Below are positions 43,862 to 53,112 of a DNA stretch of 64,000 nt, piece by piece. This stretch comes from Solidesulfovibrio sp. (GTDB lineage: Bacteria; Desulfobacterota; Desulfovibrionia; Desulfovibrionales; Desulfovibrionaceae). The stretch's first letter is position 1; every line of letters begins with the position of its first letter. The notes below the pieces were generated by a model that saw only the letters and a list, made by a program, of their open reading frames with translations, did not search any database and had not been told where the DNA came from. Location: the NCBI RefSeq assembly GCF_038562415.1, contig NZ_JBCFBA010000005.1, positions 3,519 through 67,518 of the forward strand. The letters run 5' to 3'. Both the position numbers and the translations under genes were made by a program.

Positions 43862-46216
43862 ATGCCCGCGCAAGCGCCTTTCCCTGCGGCTTCCAAGGAC
43901 GGTATCCTCGCAGAAAAACATGCGATTGTTAACCTGTTGCAGGCCGGACGCACGACCGAGGCCGAGACCCTGGCCGACGACTGGGCCAGGCGGTATCCCG
44001 ACGACGTCTTCGGCTGGAGCGTGCTCGGCTCCCTGCGCCTGACCCGGGGCGCGGCTCGGGCGGCCGAGGCCTGCCTGGCCCGGGCCGTGGCTCTGGCCCC
44101 GAACGTGGCCGACCTGTACGTCAACCTCGGCCTGGCCCGGGCCGATTGCGGCGACGACGAGGCCGCCCTGGCCTGCTACGAGGCCGCCCTGGCCCGAAAC
44201 CCCGCCTGCGTCCCGGCCCTGACCAACCGGGGGGCCGCCCTGCAGGCCGCCGGCCGGACCCGGGAGGCCGTGGCCGCCTACGACGCCGCCCTGCGCCTGG
44301 ACCCGGGCCATGCCAAGGCCCACTACAACAGGGCCAACGCCGTCAAGGAACTGGGCCTTTTCGAGGAGGCCCTGGCCGGTTACGACCGGGCCGTGGCCCT
44401 GGTGCCGGACTACGCCTACGCCCTGACCGCCCGGGGCATCCTGCGGGCCGAAGCCGGCCAGATGCGCCGGGCCGAAGCCGACGCCCGGGCGGGCCTTCTC
44501 GCCGCCCCGGACCTGCCCCAAGCCCTGGACCTGCTGGCCCGCTGCCTGCTGGCCCGCGCGGCCGACCCGGCCGAGGCCCTGGCGCTTATCGAACGCTCCC
44601 TGGCCCTGGACGGGGGCCTCGAGGCCAAGCGCCTTTTCGTGGAATGCCTGCACCGGCTGCCGCCCGGCCAACTGACGGGCTCCCTGGCCCGGCGCCTGGC
44701 CAGGGCCCTGGCCGAACCCTGGGACCGGCCCGAACGGCTCGTCCCCGTGGCGGCCCGGGCCCTGGAGCACGACGCGCGGCTCGGCCCGGCCCTGGCCCGG
44801 GCCGTGGCGGCCTGGCCGACCAGCCTCGCCGCGCAGGACCTTTTCGGGCCGGACGGCCCCGGCCAGTGCGGCGACAACGGGCTTTTGACCGAAACGCTGG
44901 CGGCCGGCCCGGTATGCACGCTGCCCCTGGAACGGTTTTGCACCCTGGCCCGCCGCTGTCTCCTGGAAGCGGCCCTGGCCGGGGATCGCCCCTTGGAAGC
45001 CGACACCGCCGGGCTGCGCTTTTTCGCCGCCCTGGCCGAGCAGTGCCGGGTCAACGAATACGCCTTCGCCGAGGGGGACGACGAGGCACGGCGGGCCGAG
45101 GCCCTGGCCGGCCGGCTGGAGGCCGCCCTGGACACGGGCCAGGCTGTGCCGGCCCTGACCGTCCTGGCCGTGGCCGCCTACCGTCCCGTAAGCGGCCTGG
45201 CCGGCGCCGAGGCCCTGGCGCGACGGCCCTGGCCCGCGCCCGTGGCCGAAGCCGTTGGCCGGTGGCTGGCCGAGGCGGCCGAGGAACGCGGCTACCGCGA
45301 AACCATGCCGCACCTGACCCCCATCGAGGACGAGGTGTCGCTTCGCGTGCGCCGCCAGTACGAGGAGAACCCGTATCCGCGCTGGATGCGGGCCGCGCCC
45401 GTGGACGAGCCCCAGCCCTTCGACGCCTTCCTGTCCCGCCGCTTTCCCTTTTCGCCCTTCGTGCCCCTTGGCCGCCACGACCGCCTGGACGTCCTGGTCG
45501 CCGGCTGCGGTTCGGGGCAGCACGCCCTGGAGACGGCCCGGCGCTTCCACGGGGCGGATGTCCTGGCCGTGGACCTGAGCCTGGCCAGCCTGGCCTACGC
45601 CAAGCGCAAGAGCCTCGCGATCGGCGTGGCCAACATCGCCTTCGCCCAGGCCGACATCCTGCGCCTTGGCGCCATCGAACGCCGCTTCGACGTCATCGAA
45701 TCCACGGGCGTGCTGCACCACCTGCACGATCCCTTGGCCGGCTGGCGGACGCTGCTTGGGCTCTTGCGCCCCGGCGGTTGCATGCGGCTGGGATTCTACA
45801 GCGAACTGGCCCGGCGCGACATGCCGCGCCTGCGGGTGATGCTCCAGATCAAGGGCTATGTGCCGACGCCGCAGTCCTTGCGGCAGTGTCGCCAGGAACT
45901 GCTGAACCTGCCGGACGGCGATCCGTCACGCCGCCTGCTGGTGCAGGATTTCTACAGCACAAGCGGTTGCCGCGACCTCTTTTTCCACGTCTGCGAGCAG
46001 GCTCTCGGCTTGCCGGCCATCGCGTCTTTCCTGGATGAAAACGGCTTGTCCTTCCTGGGCTTTGACATCGAGCCGGAGACGCTGGCCTGTTACAGGCGGC
46101 GTTTCCCGGGCGATCCGGCGGCAACGGACCTCGGCAACTGGCATGTCTTCGAGCAGGAGCGCAAGGATACGTTCCTGGAAATGTACCAGTTCTGGATACA
46201 AAAGCGTCCGGCCTGA
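43862..46216 (+). CDS. TPR-repeat protein with C-terminal methyltransferase
   Basis: 784 residues from ATG 43862 (ATG 43853 is equally possible; neither has a strong ribosome site). N-terminal half: at least five tetratricopeptide repeats (for example DLYVNLGLARADCGDDEAAL; AHYNRANAVKELGLFEEAL). C-terminal part: a SAM methyltransferase with motif I VLVAGCGSGQHALETA near 543 and DVLAVDLSLASLAYAK near 560, and DVIESTGVLHHLHDP near 607. TPR-methyltransferase fusions of this type are frequent in magnetotactic and delta-proteobacteria and are often linked to surface polysaccharide or flagellin modification. It is not coupled to the next gene (about 95-base gap). Confidence 0.85.
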   Translation: MPAQAPFPAASKDGILAEKHAIVNLLQAGRTTEAETLADDWARRYPDDVFGWSVLGSLRLTRGAARAAEACLARAVALAPNVADLYVNLGLARADCGDDEAALACYEAALARNPACVPALTNRGAALQAAGRTREAVAAYDAALRLDPGHAKAHYNRANAVKELGLFEEALAGYDRAVALVPDYAYALTARGILRAEAGQMRRAEADARAGLLAAPDLPQALDLLARCLLARAADPAEALALIERSLALDGGLEAKRLFVECLHRLPPGQLTGSLARRLARALAEPWDRPERLVPVAARALEHDARLGPALARAVAAWPTSLAAQDLFGPDGPGQCGDNGLLTETLAAGPVCTLPLERFCTLARRCLLEAALAGDRPLEADTAGLRFFAALAEQCRVNEYAFAEGDDEARRAEALAGRLEAALDTGQAVPALTVLAVAAYRPVSGLAGAEALARRPWPAPVAEAVGRWLAEAAEERGYRETMPHLTPIEDEVSLRVRRQYEENPYPRWMRAAPVDEPQPFDAFLSRRFPFSPFVPLGRHDRLDVLVAGCGSGQHALETARRFHGADVLAVDLSLASLAYAKRKSLAIGVANIAFAQADILRLGAIERRFDVIESTGVLHHLHDPLAGWRTLLGLLRPGGCMRLGFYSELARRDMPRLRVMLQIKGYVPTPQSLRQCRQELLNLPDGDPSRRLLVQDFYSTSGCRDLFFHVCEQALGLPAIASFLDENGLSFLGFDIEPETLACYRRRFPGDPAATDLGNWHVFEQERKDTFLEMYQFWIQKRPA

Positions 46217-46311
46217 TTTTCCTGCCGCCTCCATATGGATTTCCGCCGAAGCATCGGCTAGCTTGATGGCGGTCGTTGCCAATACTCCAGGAAAGCCTTC
46301 GGAGAATCGCC

Positions 46312-49300
46312 ATGATCCGCAGTCTGGCCGCCCGCTGTTTTTGCCTAGCAATAGTCTCGTTTGTATTGTCCCCACTGTCGGCCCTGGCCGCCACCGCCCC
46401 CCTCGGCCGGCTCATCGCCGTCCAGGGCGACGTGCGGCTGCGCCCGGCCGGCGAGGCCGGCTGGGGCGAAGCCGCCCCGGGCCGGGACCTCTTCCCGGGC
46501 GACAGCCTGCAAACCGGCCCCGCCTCCAAGGCCGCCGTGCTGTGCGTGGACGAATCGCAAATAAAGCTCAATGAGAACACCATGTTGGTGCTCAAGTCCG
46601 CGGCCGCCTCGACGCGCCTGGCCGGCGGCGGCCTGGTGCCGGCCAAGGCCGCGCCCGGCCAGGCGGCCAGCCTCTACGAGGTGCCCAAGGGCGAGGTCTG
46701 GCTTAAAAACGAGGCCGAACGCTTCCGTTTCGAAATGGCCACCCCGGCCATGACCGCCGCCATTCGCGGCACGGAATTCGTGGTGCGGGTGGCTGCCGAC
46801 GGCTTTTCTTCCGTGGCCCTGCTCGGCGGCAGCCTGACGCTTTATAACGCCCAGGGCGAACTGGCCCTGGCCGCCGGGGAGATCGGCTCGGCCCGGCCGG
46901 GTCAGGCCCCGACCAAGCAGGTGCTGGTCAATCCCGAAAACGCCGTGCAATGGACGCTCTATTACCCGGCCGTGGCCGACCCGGCCCGGCTGCTGGCCGC
47001 CGGGCCGGACGGCCAGGGCGGCCAGGCGGCCAGGGCGGCCCTGGCCAAGGCCGGCGCCGGCGACGTGGCCGGGGGCTACGCCACCTTGCGGCGCGACTTT
47101 TCCGCTGCCGGCGCCGATGCCGGGGCGCTGTGCGCCGCCGCCTACGTGGCGCTCATGGCCGGCGAACCGGTGCAAGCCCGCCAGTGGCTGGCCGAGGCCC
47201 TGGCCCGCGACCCGGGCTCCGTCCCCGCCCGGGCCCTGGCCGCCCAGATCGAACTCTTCGAGAACCGCCGCCAGGCGGCCGCCCAAAACGCCGACGCCCT
47301 GCTGGCCGCCGCCCCGGACTCCCCCCTGGCCCAGGTCACCGGCGGCCTGACCGCCATGGCCGCCTTCGAGCTGCCCCAGGCCAAGGCCCGCTTCGGCCAG
47401 GCCCTGGCCCTGGACCCCGCCTTCGTCGCCGCCGCCGTGTACCTGGCCCGCATCGAACTGGGCTGCGACGAACTGGAAGCGGCCTGGCGCACCATCCGGC
47501 AGGCCCTGGCCACGGCGCCGGACGAGGCCGTGGTCCTGGCCACGGCCGGCTTCGTGCGCCTGGGGTTTCGCGATTTCGCCGGGGCCGAGTCGTTTTTCCA
47601 AAAGGCCCGGGAACGCGACAACGCCCTGGGCGACGCCTGGCTGGGGCTGGGCTACGTGGCCTTCTCCAAGGGCCAGAAGGGGCTGGGCCTCGAACGGATG
47701 CTGGCCGCCACGCTGCTCTCGCCGCGCCTGTCCCTGCTCCAGTCCTCGCTTGGCAAGGCGCTCTACCAGAACCGCGATTTCGACAAGGCCCTGGCCACCT
47801 ACGACTACGCCGCCCGGCTCGACCCCAACGACCCCACGCCCCACCTCTACAAGGGCATCGCGCTCACCGACCTCAACCGGCCGGGCGAGGCGGTACGGGA
47901 AATCAACGCCTCCATCGCCAAAAACGGCAACCAGGCCATCTTCCGCTCGCGCCTGACCCTCGACCGCGACCTGGCCGTGCGCAACGTCGACCTGGCCCGT
48001 TCCTACACCCTGCTGGGCCTGGCCGACTGGGCCTACTCCAAGGCCGTCACGGCGGTCAAAAACGATCCCCTCAACCCCTCGGCCCACCTGTTCATGAGCA
48101 CCGCCTACATGGCCACCCGCCAGCGCGTCGGGGCCTCGGGCACGGAACTGCTGCTTTACCGCCTGCTCTCGCCGGCCAACCAGAACACCTTCACCGTTTA
48201 CAACGACTACACGCCCATGTTCGAGATGCCCTACCTGCGGCTGCAAACCGTGGGCAGCGCGGGGTTTTGGAGCAACGGCAAGCCGGTCTGGTCGGCCTCG
48301 GCCGAGGCCTACGGCGGCGTGCCGGGCCTGGCCGGCGACGTCTACGGCTCCTGGTCTCAGGACGGGGGCATGCGGGACAAAAACGGCGACACCCGCTCGC
48401 TCTACGGCTTCGCCCAGCTCAAGTGGGACCCGAGCGTGCGCGACGCGCTGCTTGCCGCCGCGACCTCCAACAACACCGACACCGGCGACAACACGAGCCA
48501 AAATGACTGGTATTACGGCAACTCGCCCCACCAAAAACAGTTCTTCGACAACAAGAACGTCGAGGCCGGCTACGTCCACCGCTTCGGCCCCCAGGCGACC
48601 TTCATCGGCTACGCCGCCGCGACCAGCAACATCTGGGACTGGAAGGACAGCACCTACTATTACACCAATGAGTCCGACGCGCCCCTGGTGGAATCCTACC
48701 GCCAGTACCGGCGCACCCAACAGCAGTTCCTGAGCCTGCAGGCCCAGCAGCAGCTCGTCCTCGGCGGCCACACCCTCATGGCCGGCGCCGACTACTTCAG
48801 CGGCGAGCTCGACTACCTGCGCAAATCCCGCGACTTCTACACCTACTATGGCCAGGTCGCCGACGACGCCGCCCACCGCTACCACTACAACCCGGCCAAC
48901 CGCTCCGGCGGCGTCTACGCCATGGACTACTGGAAGCTGGCCCCGGGCCTGGTGGCCGAACTGGGGCTTGGCTACGACGCCGTGGATTCACCGCGCTACG
49001 GCTGGCCCGACCCCATCCACCGCGAGCTTATAAGCCCCCGGCTGGGGCTCGACTGGCAGATGACCGAGGCCCACACCCTGCGCCTGGCCTTCCAGCGCTA
49101 CCTGAACACCCACACCCTGTTCCAGTCCGTGATCCAGCCCTCGGAAGTGGCCGGCTTTCCGGCCCGGCTCAACGCCGACGACGGCTCCACGGTCACGGAA
49201 CTCGGGGCCGGCTGGGAGGCGCAGTGGGACCCGGACACCTTCACCGTGGCCAAGCTCACCTACCACAACGTCGTCAATCCCCAGTACGACCCCTACGCCA

Positions 49301-49773
49301 GCGGCAACCGGGAGGTCGACGTGACCGTCAGCCGCTCCATGGCGACGCTGGGCGTCAACCGCATCCTGGCCCCGTACCTGGGGCTTTCGGCCTTCGGCGT
49401 GGCCAAGCGGCTCCTGCCCACGGCGGTCACGGCCCGGCGCTACCCGGAAAACGACTTCTTCGAGGCCGACGGCGTGCTGGCGCTCAATTTCCTGCACGAA
49501 TCGGGGCTCGGCGCCGGGGTGTCCGGCACGGCCGTGCACCAGTACTACTTCGACAACCGCTACCAAAACGTCTACGGCGAGCGGCGCACGGAAACGCTGT
49601 TCGGACTGTTGAATGCCCAGCTGTCCTACCAGTTCCCGGGCAAGCGCGGCTTCGTCTCGGTGACCGGCACCAACCTCACGGCCACCCGCTTCACCTACCA
49701 GCGCGAGGCCGTGGCCCTGGACGCCTTCTACCCGGACCGGCAGATCGTGTTCAAACTGGGCTGGTACTTCTAG
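46312..49773 (+). CDS. FecR-TPR-outer-membrane-barrel fusion protein
   Basis: 1153 residues. Signal peptide 1-27. A FecR domain follows (about 30-190; DSLQTGPASKAAVLCVDES, AAIRGTEFVVRV). TPR-like helical repeats span about 230-590 (FAGAESFFQKARERD; DKALATYDYAARLDPND). From about 640 the chain is an outer-membrane barrel rich in Tyr and Asn ending in WYF. So the same molecule has periplasmic FecR, TPR binding surface and an outer-membrane anchor. ATG 46312 has CGGAGAA upstream. It is eight bases before a CHASE2 cyclase gene. The components mirror the separate FecR and barrel genes at 11688-13580. Confidence 0.85.
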   Translation: MIRSLAARCFCLAIVSFVLSPLSALAATAPLGRLIAVQGDVRLRPAGEAGWGEAAPGRDLFPGDSLQTGPASKAAVLCVDESQIKLNENTMLVLKSAAASTRLAGGGLVPAKAAPGQAASLYEVPKGEVWLKNEAERFRFEMATPAMTAAIRGTEFVVRVAADGFSSVALLGGSLTLYNAQGELALAAGEIGSARPGQAPTKQVLVNPENAVQWTLYYPAVADPARLLAAGPDGQGGQAARAALAKAGAGDVAGGYATLRRDFSAAGADAGALCAAAYVALMAGEPVQARQWLAEALARDPGSVPARALAAQIELFENRRQAAAQNADALLAAAPDSPLAQVTGGLTAMAAFELPQAKARFGQALALDPAFVAAAVYLARIELGCDELEAAWRTIRQALATAPDEAVVLATAGFVRLGFRDFAGAESFFQKARERDNALGDAWLGLGYVAFSKGQKGLGLERMLAATLLSPRLSLLQSSLGKALYQNRDFDKALATYDYAARLDPNDPTPHLYKGIALTDLNRPGEAVREINASIAKNGNQAIFRSRLTLDRDLAVRNVDLARSYTLLGLADWAYSKAVTAVKNDPLNPSAHLFMSTAYMATRQRVGASGTELLLYRLLSPANQNTFTVYNDYTPMFEMPYLRLQTVGSAGFWSNGKPVWSASAEAYGGVPGLAGDVYGSWSQDGGMRDKNGDTRSLYGFAQLKWDPSVRDALLAAATSNNTDTGDNTSQNDWYYGNSPHQKQFFDNKNVEAGYVHRFGPQATFIGYAAATSNIWDWKDSTYYYTNESDAPLVESYRQYRRTQQQFLSLQAQQQLVLGGHTLMAGADYFSGELDYLRKSRDFYTYYGQVADDAAHRYHYNPANRSGGVYAMDYWKLAPGLVAELGLGYDAVDSPRYGWPDPIHRELISPRLGLDWQMTEAHTLRLAFQRYLNTHTLFQSVIQPSEVAGFPARLNADDGSTVTELGAGWEAQWDPDTFTVAKLTYHNVVNPQYDPYASGNREVDVTVSRSMATLGVNRILAPYLGLSAFGVAKRLLPTAVTARRYPENDFFEADGVLALNFLHESGLGAGVSGTAVHQYYFDNRYQNVYGERRTETLFGLLNAQLSYQFPGKRGFVSVTGTNLTATRFTYQREAVALDAFYPDRQIVFKLGWYF

Positions 49774-49781
49774 GACAGGCC

Positions 49782-51800
49782 ATGGCCGAGGCGGCGAGGC
49801 GGGACACGGTGCGACGATGGCGGCCGAGGGCGGCCCTGCTCGGCGGGCTTGTCGGCGGCTGCCTGTGGGGGCTGCTCGTCCTGGCCGGCGGCACGCCCCA
49901 GGGGCGGTCCCTGGAGGCCCTGGCCCTGGACGGCGCCTACCACCTGCGGGCCACGGGCGCGCGCCCGGCGGACATCCTGGTCGTGGCCGTGGACGAGCCC
50001 TCCTTCCAGGAGATCGGCCTCCCCTGGCCCTGGCCCAGGCGCCTGCACGCGAGGCTCCTCGACCGCTTGGCCGCCGCCGGCGCCCGGGCCGTGATCCTGG
50101 ACATGGTCTTCGCCGAGCCAAGCGACCCCGTCGACGACGCGGCCCTGGCCGCCGCCCTGGACGGCGGCGCCCCAACCGTGCTGGCGGCGGCACTCGAAAC
50201 CGTGGACGACCCGGCCTTTACCCGCCAGGTGCGCATCGATCCCCTGCCCCTTTTCGCCGCATCCGCCGCCGGGGTGGGCCTGGCCGTGCTCACCCCGGAC
50301 CCGGACGGCGTGGTGCGCCGCTTCGCCACGCACCAATCCGGCCTGCCCACCCTGGCCGGGACGGCGGCCGGGCTGCTGTCCCCGGACGGCCGGGTGCCGG
50401 AGGCGGCCGGGCTCATCGACTATCCCGGCCCGCCGCGCACCCTGGACACGGTCTCCTACGCCGCGGTCATCGACCCCGACCATCCCCTGCCCGCCTCCCG
50501 CATCGCCGGCCGGCTGGTGGTGGTGGGCCGGGCCATGGCCGCCTCGGCCGCGCCGCTCGGGCAGGCCGACACCTTTCCCACGCCCTTTACCCGCCAGACC
50601 GGCCAGCCGGCCTTCGGCCCGGAAATCCACGCCGCCATCCTGGCCACCCTTATGCACGGCGGCCCCGGCCGGGAACCGCCTCGCGGCACGGCCCTGGCCT
50701 GGCTGGGCCTGCTGTTGCCGGTGTGCGGGGGGGGTGTCTTTTGCCTGCGGCCGGTTGCCGCCGCCGCCACCGCCGTGGGCCTGGCCGGCGGCCTGTGCGG
50801 CCTTGCGGCCGGGCTTTTCGTCTGGCGGTTTTTCTGGCTGCCGCCGGCGCTGGTATCGGTGGGGCTGCTGGCCGCGGGGGCGGCGGCCACCCTCTACCGG
50901 GGGCTGGTGGAATCGCGCGAGAAGCGGTTTCTGGCCCGGGCCTTTTCCCGCTACCTCTCGCCCGTGGTGGTGCGCGACCTTGTGCGCCGGCCCGAACGGC
51001 TGGAACTGGGCGGCGAGGAGGCCGAGGTCACGGTGCTTTTTTCCGACCTGGCCGGATTTACCAGCTTTTCCGAGACGCTGGCCCCCAGGGAGCTCATCGC
51101 CGTTTTAAACGCCTGGTTCACCCCGGCCACGGACAGCATCCTGGCCGCCGGCGGCACCCTCGACAAGTTCATCGGCGACGCGGTCATGGCCTTCTGGGGC
51201 GCGCCCCTGGCCGAACCGCGCCACGCGGCCAAGGCCCTGGAAGCCGCCCTGACCATGGCCGGGATCATGGAAACGGTTTCGGCCGGGCTTTCCGCCCGGG
51301 GGCTGCCGCGCCTGGCCGCCCGCTTCGGCCTGCACGCCGGCCTGGCCGTGGTCGGCAACGTGGGCTCGCGCGAGCGCTTCAACTACACCATCCTCGGCGA
51401 CACGGTGAACCTGGCCTCGCGCCTGGAATCCCTCAACAAGCAGTACGGCACCACCATCCTCGTCAGCGCGGCGGTCATGGCGGCGGCCGGGGAGGGCTTT
51501 CCGGCCCGGGAGGTCGACCTGGTGCGGGTCAAGGGCCGGGCGGCGGCGGTGGCCGTGTTCGAGCCCCTGGGACCGCCCGGCGCGCCCCTGCCCGCGTATG
51601 CCGCGCCCTATGCCGCCGCCCTGGCCGACTACCGGGCACGGCGCTTCGAGGCGGCCCTGGCGGGCTTTGCCGCCGTCGACGCCGCCCGGGGCGAGGACGG
51701 CGACGGGCCGGCGCGCGTTTTGGCCGCCCGCTGTCGCCGCTATTTGGCCGCGCCGCCGCCGGCGGACTGGGACGGCGTGTTCGTGCCCGGCGAAAAATGA
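49782..51800 (+). CDS. CHASE2-domain class III adenylate cyclase (second copy)
   Basis: 672 residues. One helix near 16-36, a CHASE2 periplasmic domain to about 295, three helices (about 300-370), then a class III cyclase domain around 410-600. Metal-binding Asp in FSDLAGF near 419 and IGDAVMAFW near 460, Lys in TLDKFIGD and Asp in YTILGD near 535 support ATP as substrate. The C-terminal extension again ends in a PPPADWDGVF motif very like that of the first cyclase (PPPDDWDGVY), so the two are paralogues. It follows the FecR-TPR-barrel gene by eight bases and is thus co-transcribed and probably co-functional. Confidence 0.9.
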   Translation: MAEAARRDTVRRWRPRAALLGGLVGGCLWGLLVLAGGTPQGRSLEALALDGAYHLRATGARPADILVVAVDEPSFQEIGLPWPWPRRLHARLLDRLAAAGARAVILDMVFAEPSDPVDDAALAAALDGGAPTVLAAALETVDDPAFTRQVRIDPLPLFAASAAGVGLAVLTPDPDGVVRRFATHQSGLPTLAGTAAGLLSPDGRVPEAAGLIDYPGPPRTLDTVSYAAVIDPDHPLPASRIAGRLVVVGRAMAASAAPLGQADTFPTPFTRQTGQPAFGPEIHAAILATLMHGGPGREPPRGTALAWLGLLLPVCGGGVFCLRPVAAAATAVGLAGGLCGLAAGLFVWRFFWLPPALVSVGLLAAGAAATLYRGLVESREKRFLARAFSRYLSPVVVRDLVRRPERLELGGEEAEVTVLFSDLAGFTSFSETLAPRELIAVLNAWFTPATDSILAAGGTLDKFIGDAVMAFWGAPLAEPRHAAKALEAALTMAGIMETVSAGLSARGLPRLAARFGLHAGLAVVGNVGSRERFNYTILGDTVNLASRLESLNKQYGTTILVSAAVMAAAGEGFPAREVDLVRVKGRAAAVAVFEPLGPPGAPLPAYAAPYAAALADYRARRFEAALAGFAAVDAARGEDGDGPARVLAARCRRYLAAPPPADWDGVFVPGEK

Positions 51801-51874
51801 CCGTATCGCCCCTTGCGACAGGCACTGAATCGTCGTAGATGCAGGCGTAATACTCCAACGATGGAAGGCAAGTC

Positions 51875-52624
51875 ATGGCCCAGATCCTCTCCGACGACAC
51901 CTTTGCCCAGCAAAGCGGCAACGTGCTCATCGACTCCCTGGTCTATGTCGGATTGCCCCTGTGGACGCAGGAAACACCCTCTTCCGGGCTCACCGTCACC
52001 TACGCCTTCATGACCACGCCGCTGGTCCCGGCCGACAACGAGGAAGCCATCGTCGATTTCGCGCCCTTAAACGCCACCCAACAGGCGGCCGTGCGCCTGG
52101 TCTACGCCACTTCCGAACCGCTCACCGGCCTCACCTTCGTCGAAACGCCCAATGCGCTGACGGCCGATGTCTCCTTTGGGACGATCGACATCACGGACCC
52201 CGGCGTCATGGCCTACACCATGACCGGCGCGACCGTGACCAGGGATGCCGGCGGCCAGGTCACCATCGACCGCCAGGACTACGTCTACCTCGACAACAAC
52301 GAATACGGCGCCGTGCTGGCCAATCCCCTGCCGGGGACGCTCGGCTACGAGACCATCCTGCACGAGATCGGCCACACCCTGGGCCTCGACGACACGGCCT
52401 ACACGCAGACCCTGCCGGCCGTCCTGGACAATACGGACTTCACGGTCATGTCCTACAACGAGACCGACACCTACAAGAGCAATTTTTCCGTCCTGGACAT
52501 GCAGACGCTCCAGTACCTCTACGCCGATTCGGGCACCATCCGCTCCTTCGGCGTCATCCCGGTCGTCGGTTGGCCGGGCGTGTCCACCTCCCCGAGCCTG
52601 GGCGCGACCCTGGCCGTGGGCTAA
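51875..52624 (+). CDS. Serralysin/matrixin-like metallopeptidase without signal peptide
   Basis: 249 residues. Zinc site HEIGHTLGLDD with His163, Glu164, His167 and Asp173 in place of the usual third His; Met192 in FTVMSYNETD forms the Met-turn, followed by DMQTLQYLYADSG, both typical of the M10 family. There is no signal peptide or RTX repeat, so export, if any, would need another route such as type I secretion from a distal signal. GGAAGG supports the ATG. The DxxH-type change is seen in some bacterial M10B-like enzymes, so activity is likely but not certain. Confidence 0.8.
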   Translation: MAQILSDDTFAQQSGNVLIDSLVYVGLPLWTQETPSSGLTVTYAFMTTPLVPADNEEAIVDFAPLNATQQAAVRLVYATSEPLTGLTFVETPNALTADVSFGTIDITDPGVMAYTMTGATVTRDAGGQVTIDRQDYVYLDNNEYGAVLANPLPGTLGYETILHEIGHTLGLDDTAYTQTLPAVLDNTDFTVMSYNETDTYKSNFSVLDMQTLQYLYADSGTIRSFGVIPVVGWPGVSTSPSLGATLAVG

Positions 52625-52793
52625 GGCCGGGCCGTTTCGCGCATCGGCCAAACGCCAGCCTGTCCATCGCATCGCCAACGCACGGCCCGGCTCCTTTGGT
52701 GCGCACGTCCGTACCGTCCCTACGATTGTCACAATCCAGACAGCATCGTCTGCCTTTCCGATCATATCCTGAAGGCATGGCCTTTGCGGCTTA

Positions 52794-52835
52794 GCGAGGC
52801 CGATCAAAAACAGGGATGGTCTCGCCTATTTTTTT
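52794..52835 (+). terminator. Intrinsic terminator
   Basis: GCGAGGCC pairs with GGTCTCGC (one G-U) around a 17-base loop, followed by CTA and seven T. It lies 170 bases after the metallopeptidase stop, implying a long 3' UTR or a separate short transcript. Confidence 0.78.
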
Positions 52836-53005
52836 ATTCATTTTGCCAAGCCATCAAAACAATTTCGTGCAAACAATCAATATACATACTCATGAATCAG
52901 ACTAGATGTTCGACGTACACGCCCTCTGTTGCACACAGCAATGAAAACAACCATAACTTGCTATAAATGAATTGTTACTGTTTTCATGAATTGTGGAACT
53001 TTATC

Positions 53006-53035
53006 TTGCAAACACGCCCGGACCTCCTGTAGATA
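53006..53035 (+). promoter_or_regulatory. Promoter candidate for the MORN-gluzincin gene
   Basis: TTGCAA (53006-53011), 18-base spacer, TAGATA (53030-53035). The upstream ATGAATTGT repeats (52967, 52986) sit about 20-40 bases before the -35, where an activator could bind. Confidence 0.35.
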
Positions 53036-53112
53036 TAGAATGAGGCCTTCGCACGCGACGCAACACGGACGGCATAGCCTTTTCCGCAAGAACCTTGCCC
53101 AAGGAGCCCACC

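Larger units (their letters stand above)
52625..53112. other. AT-rich intergenic island between two peptidase genes
   Basis: 488 bases whose second half is clearly lower in GC than its neighbours. It contains the palindrome GATTGTCACAATC (52724-52736), a strong terminator (52794-52835), a direct repeat ATGAATTGT (52967 and 52986, 19 bases apart) and a possible promoter at 53006. Short ORFs are not supported. The AT shift could mark regulation by a nucleoid protein or a past insertion. Confidence 0.5.
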
